From: Streptomyces turgidiscabies Car8
GTDB taxonomy: Bacteria; Actinomycetota; Actinomycetes; Streptomycetales; Streptomycetaceae
Reading direction: 5' to 3'
Assembly (NCBI RefSeq): GCF_000331005.1
Contig: NZ_AEJB01000601.1
Location: forward strand, 1-42,462
DNA length: 42,462 nt
Positions within the stretch are counted from its first letter, which is position 1. The number at the start of each line of letters is the position of its first letter. Below the pieces are notes generated by a model. The model made no database searches. It was not told the origin of the DNA and saw only the letters and a list, made by a program, of their open reading frames with translations. Below are positions 39,148 through 42,462 of the stretch, piece by piece. The position numbers and the translations under genes were made by a program.

Positions 39148-40341
39148 ATGACAGTCGACCTCACCCCCGACCCCGTCGCCGCGGACCTCGCGCGCCGCAC
39201 CGCCGACTTCGTGCGCGAGGTGGTGATCCCGGTCGAGGAACAGCACCACGGCGTCGCGCGCACCGAGAAGGTCCGGATCGGGCTGCAGCGGGCCGCGAAG
39301 GACGCGGGAGTCTTCGCGCCGCACGTCGGTACGGAGTTCGGCGGGCACGGGCTGGACATGCGGGGCAGGGCTGCCGTGTTCGAGGAGGCGGGGTACTCGC
39401 TGCTGGGTCCGCTGGCGCTGAACATCGCCGCCCCCGACGAGGGCAACATGCACATGCTCGAAGCCATCGCCACCCCGGAGCAGAAGGAGCGCTATCTGCT
39501 CCCTCTCGCGGCCGGCGCCGTCCGGTCCTGTTTCGCGATGACGGAGCCCGCTCCCGGCGCGGGCTCCGACCCCAGTGCGCTGGCGACCCGCGCGGAGCGC
39601 GTGCCGGGTGGCTGGCGCATCGACGGACACAAGTGGTTCATCACCGGCGCCGACGGCGCGGGGTTCACGATCTGTATGGCGAGGACCTCGGGTGAGCCCG
39701 GTGACCTGGGCGGCGCGACGATGTTCCTGGTCGATGCCGACAACCCTGGCATGAAGACGGTCCGGCACATCGGCACACTCGACGAGAGCCTTTACGGCGG
39801 CCACGTCGAGTTGCGCTTCGACAACTGCGTCGTACCGGACGAGGCGGTGCTCGGCGAGGTCGACCAGGGCTTCCGTTACGCGCAGGTCCGGCTGGGTCCC
39901 GCTCGGACGACCCACTGCATGCGGTGGCTGGGCATCGCCCGCCGTGCGCAGGACATCGCCGTCGCCCGGGCCGCCGACCGGCAGATCTTCGGTTCCCGGC
40001 TCGGCGATCTCGGCATGGTGCAGCAGATGATCGCCGACAACGAGATCGACATCGCCGCCGCCCGTGGACTGATCCTCCAGGCCTGCTGGGAGCTCGACCA
40101 GGGCCGGTCGGCCTCGCAGGCCACCTCGATCGCCAAGACCTTCAGCGCCGAAGCGGTCTGGGGAGTCGTGGACCGGTCGCTGCAGATCTGCGGCTCACTC
40201 GGGGTGTCCGACGACATCCTGCTCGGGCGGTTCCTGCGCGAGGTCCGGCCCTTCCGGATCTACGACGGCCCGTCCGAGACCCACCGCTGGGCCATCGCCC
40301 GCCGCGTCCTGCGCCGCCACACCGAGGCGGCCACACGATGA
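39148..40341 (+). CDS. Acyl-CoA dehydrogenase (ACAD10/11-like)
   Basis: This 397-aa flavoprotein has GLDMRGRAAVFEEAG, CFAMTEPAPGAGSDPS (FAD/substrate loop), GHKWFITGADGA, RQIFGSRLGDLGMVQQMIAD and a C-terminal RIYDGPSETHRWAIARRVL. The DGPSETH segment, with Asp where classical enzymes have a catalytic Glu, is usual for the ACAD10/11-related branch. GGGAG lies upstream of the ATG at 39148. Its stop overlaps the phosphotransferase start. In the ACAD10/11 and Pseudomonas LvaA/LvaC systems such a partner eliminates phosphate from a phosphorylated 4-hydroxyacyl-CoA. Confidence 0.9.
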   Translation: MTVDLTPDPVAADLARRTADFVREVVIPVEEQHHGVARTEKVRIGLQRAAKDAGVFAPHVGTEFGGHGLDMRGRAAVFEEAGYSLLGPLALNIAAPDEGNMHMLEAIATPEQKERYLLPLAAGAVRSCFAMTEPAPGAGSDPSALATRAERVPGGWRIDGHKWFITGADGAGFTICMARTSGEPGDLGGATMFLVDADNPGMKTVRHIGTLDESLYGGHVELRFDNCVVPDEAVLGEVDQGFRYAQVRLGPARTTHCMRWLGIARRAQDIAVARAADRQIFGSRLGDLGMVQQMIADNEIDIAAARGLILQACWELDQGRSASQATSIAKTFSAEAVWGVVDRSLQICGSLGVSDDILLGRFLREVRPFRIYDGPSETHRWAIARRVLRRHTEAATR

Positions 40342-41381
40342 CCGGCGCGGAACGGACCACTGTGGACGGTCTCGACCTGCCTGCACTGGAACGGTTCTTC
40401 AGTGAGCAGGTGCCCGAGTTCCGCGGCGGACTTTCCGCCGAGCTGCTGCAGGGCGGGCGGTCGAACCTGACCTATCTGGTCACCGACGGGCAGCGACGGT
40501 GGGTTGTCCGCCGACCTCCGCTGGGCGGACTGACCCCCTCCGCCCACGACATGCAGCGCGAATACCGGGTGGTCGACGCGCTCGCGGGCAGTGACGTCCC
40601 CGTGGCCCGCGCCGTGGCATTCGGGGACGCGGACGACGCCCTGGGGGTGCCGTTCGCGGTGGTCGACCACGTCGACGGGCAGGTGATCCGGACCCTCGAT
40701 CAGTTGCACGTCCTGCCGGACAGCGAGATCACACGCTGCGCCCATGGCCTGGTCGACGTACTCGCGCGTCTGCACGCCATCGATCCCGGCGCCGTCGGGC
40801 TCACCGGATTCGGGCGGCCAGAGGGCTACCTGACGCGCCAGGTCCAGCGCTGGTACGACCAGTGGCAACGCGTCCAAACCCGCGAACTCCCCGACATGGA
40901 GCGCCTGTACGGCCGTCTCGCCGCCACCTGCCCTACGGAGAGCGGCGCATCGATCGTGCACGGCGACTACCGCATCGACAACACCATCCTCGACCTCGCC
41001 GACCCGGGGATCGTCCGCGCGGTGGTCGACTGGGAGATGGCAACCCTCGGCGACCCCCTCGCCGACCTCGGGCTGCACCTCGTCTACGCCGACCCGGTCT
41101 TCGCCCCCGTGCTCAACGGATCGGCCGCCTCCACCAGCGAACGTCTGCCCGCTCCGGCCGACCTCGCCCAGCGCTACGCCGAGGCCAGCGGCCGGGACCT
41201 CGGCGAACTCGGCTTCTACCTCGCGCTGGGCTACTTCAAGATCGCCGTCATCGCCGAGGGAATACACGCCCGCTTCCAGCAAGGGCTGACCCTCGGCACA
41301 GGATTCGACACAGTCGGGCAGGCCGTCGCGCCACTCACCGCCGCCGGACTGCGTGCACTGACACACCTGGAGCCACTATGA
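40338..41381 (+). CDS. Aminoglycoside-phosphotransferase-fold acyl-CoA kinase (ACAD10/11 N-domain-like)
   Basis: This 347-aa kinase-like protein has QGGRSNLTYLV (nucleotide loop), VVRRPP (Lys/Arg region), the catalytic HGDYRIDNTIL (HxDxxxxN) and the metal-binding VDWEMATLGDPLADLGLHL. The WEMATLGDPLADL block is characteristic of the kinase domain fused to acyl-CoA dehydrogenase in ACAD10/11 and of LvaA, not of true antibiotic kinases. It overlaps the dehydrogenase by 4 nt and the SDR by 4 nt. The inferred job is ATP-dependent phosphorylation of a 4-hydroxyacyl-CoA. Confidence 0.88.
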   Translation: MTGAERTTVDGLDLPALERFFSEQVPEFRGGLSAELLQGGRSNLTYLVTDGQRRWVVRRPPLGGLTPSAHDMQREYRVVDALAGSDVPVARAVAFGDADDALGVPFAVVDHVDGQVIRTLDQLHVLPDSEITRCAHGLVDVLARLHAIDPGAVGLTGFGRPEGYLTRQVQRWYDQWQRVQTRELPDMERLYGRLAATCPTESGASIVHGDYRIDNTILDLADPGIVRAVVDWEMATLGDPLADLGLHLVYADPVFAPVLNGSAASTSERLPAPADLAQRYAEASGRDLGELGFYLALGYFKIAVIAEGIHARFQQGLTLGTGFDTVGQAVAPLTAAGLRALTHLEPL

Positions 41382-42145
41382 GCAACGTCCTCGACCTCTT
41401 CCGGCTCGACGGCAAGGTCGCCGTCGTCACCGGAGCGAGCTCCGGCCTCGGTGCCGGATTCGCCCGGGCACTCGCGGAGGCCGGCGCCGACGTCGTCCTC
41501 GCCGCCCGCCGCGCCGAGCGACTGACCGAAGTCGCCAGGCACGTGCAGGACACCGGCCGCAGCGCCCTCACCGTCGCCACCGACATCGGCGATCCCGAGC
41601 AGTGCGAGGCGATGGCCCGCGCGGCATTCGACAAGTTCGGCCGCGTCGACATTCTGATCAACAACGCCGGCATCGGCACGGCCGTTCCCGCGTTGAAGGA
41701 GCGCCCGGAGGACTTCCGCAGCGTCATCGACATCAACCTCAACGGCGCCTACTGGGCGGCGCAGGCCTGCGGCCGTGTCATGGAGCCCGGCTCCAGCATC
41801 GTCAACGTGGCCAGCGTGCTCGGGCTGATCAAGTCGTTTGCTCCGCAGGCGGCCTACGCCGCCAGCAAGGCCGGCCTCATCGGCCTCACCCGCGACCTCG
41901 CCCAGCAGTGGACCGGACGCCGCGGCATCCGGGTCAATGCCGTCGCACCGGGATACTTCACCAGCGAGATGACCTCCCAGATCCCGGAGGAGCAGGTCAA
42001 GACGTTCATCCGGCAGACCAGTCCGATGGGTCGGCCGGGGCTGCAACGTGAGCTCGACGCCGCGGTCGTCTTCCTCGCCGGCCCCGCCTCGTCCTACATC
42101 ACCGGCACCACGCTCGCCGTCGACGGCGGCATGTCCGGCCACTGA
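41378..42145 (+). CDS. SDR-family oxidoreductase
   Basis: This 255-aa classical SDR has TGASSGLGAGF, NNAGIGTA, catalytic Ser in VNVASVLG, YAASKAG (Tyr-x-x-x-Lys), APGYFTSEM and DGGMSGH. It overlaps the kinase stop (ATGA) and ends the TetR-controlled operon. It may be a hydroxyacyl-CoA dehydrogenase or a 4-oxo/4-hydroxy interconverting step feeding the kinase. The substrate is not readable from the sequence. Confidence 0.88.
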   Translation: MSNVLDLFRLDGKVAVVTGASSGLGAGFARALAEAGADVVLAARRAERLTEVARHVQDTGRSALTVATDIGDPEQCEAMARAAFDKFGRVDILINNAGIGTAVPALKERPEDFRSVIDINLNGAYWAAQACGRVMEPGSSIVNVASVLGLIKSFAPQAAYAASKAGLIGLTRDLAQQWTGRRGIRVNAVAPGYFTSEMTSQIPEEQVKTFIRQTSPMGRPGLQRELDAAVVFLAGPASSYITGTTLAVDGGMSGH

Positions 42146-42204
42146 CGGAACGCCCGTCCAACTCGACGGCAGCTCAGGCGGCCGACGATGTCGGGCGGGC
42201 ACAT

Positions 42205-42462
42205 TCATGTACCAACGCCCGTGCTCACGGCCCCCGGACGATCCGGCATTCCCCATGTCATCCTCGTCCGGCTGCGCGGACGCCACGCAACTGACAATAG
42301 GAGGAACGTGCCCACGGCGAGCAGCGCGGCGACCGTCACCAGACGGGGCCGGAGGATCCCTGAGACCGGGAGGACGGCCAGCCGGTAGGTGCGCCGGGCG
42401 CGGAGGGAAGGGGGAGCGGGCGTCAACGTGGCCGTGTCAACGGTGGACTCGGGGTTCGTCAT
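42205..42462 (-). pseudogene. N-terminal stub of a FecCD-type iron-chelate permease (tentative)
   Basis: The minus strand from 42462 reads an open frame of 85 codons. The first about 55 residues look like the N-terminal tail and first membrane helix of a FecCD/BtuC-family permease (RPRLVTVAALLAVGTFLLLSV). After about 42310 the frame turns into Arg-rich, non-membrane sequence and stops, so the rest of the permease is absent and the frame appears broken there. A true short protein or a frame shift outside my ability to judge are alternatives. Confidence 0.35.

Noticed and set aside
40338..41381. Antibiotic (aminoglycoside) resistance kinase
   Set aside because: Although the fold is shared, the WEMATLGDPLADL block and the overlap with an acyl-CoA dehydrogenase point to acyl-CoA metabolism.

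Overview
The window looks like a chromosomal segment of a high-GC actinomycete, most likely Streptomyces or a close relative. The evidence is very GC-rich third codon positions, frequent GTG and TTG starts, ATGA/GTGA gene overlaps, a mycothiol-type maleylpyruvate isomerase-fold protein, and a PAS/GAF/SpoIIE-phosphatase/ATPase signalling protein. I see no tRNA, rRNA, CRISPR array, insertion sequence or phage gene. The content is almost entirely aromatic, aldehyde and acyl-CoA catabolism.

Region 1 (1-15858) is the most striking. A LigM-type tetrahydrofolate (THF)-dependent aromatic O-demethylase (4321-5724, minus) lies near a minus-strand set of aldehyde dehydrogenase, benzoylformate decarboxylase and SDR. 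Divergent from it is a plus-strand series: pabB, then metF-purU-folD-ligA-ligB-alpha/beta hydrolase-muconolactone-isomerase-like protein-folP, mostly with 4-8 nt overlaps. Together these can shorten a 2-oxo side chain to an aldehyde, oxidise it to the acid, move the O-methyl group to THF, oxidise it (MetF, then FolD) and release it as formate (PurU), which regenerates THF. They can also open the ring by extradiol cleavage (LigAB). PabB and FolP would enlarge the folate pool. The hydrolase belongs to a methyl-esterase-like family, so a syringate/3-O-methylgallate branch is a plausible alternative to simple vanillate use. A truncated second MetF-like gene at the left edge suggests earlier rearrangement.

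Region 2 (16190-22041) is a PaoABC-type molybdenum aldehyde oxidoreductase: [2Fe-2S] subunit, FAD subunit with a four-cysteine insert, molybdopterin subunit and XdhC-like maturation factor. It is divergent from a TetR regulator across an unusually AT-rich control region. Region 3 (22149-26826) holds the SpoIIE-type phosphatase, a YhgE/Pip-like membrane protein and the maleylpyruvate-isomerase-fold protein. Region 4 (26983-29170) is an ALDH3-type dehydrogenase with a divergent TetR and a near-perfect 29-bp operator.

Region 5 (29192-37873) is a run of nine minus-strand genes: SnoaL-like protein, two alpha/beta hydrolases, metallo-beta-lactamase-fold hydrolase, hotdog thioesterase, luciferase-like oxidoreductase, HxlR-SCP2 regulator and two acyl-CoA ligases. 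Its substrate is unknown to me. Region 6 (38442-42145) has a TetR divergent from an overlapping acyl-CoA dehydrogenase / phosphotransferase / SDR operon that resembles the ACAD10/11 and LvaA/LvaC 4-hydroxyacyl-CoA systems. The right edge carries what looks like the N-terminal stub of an iron-chelate permease.
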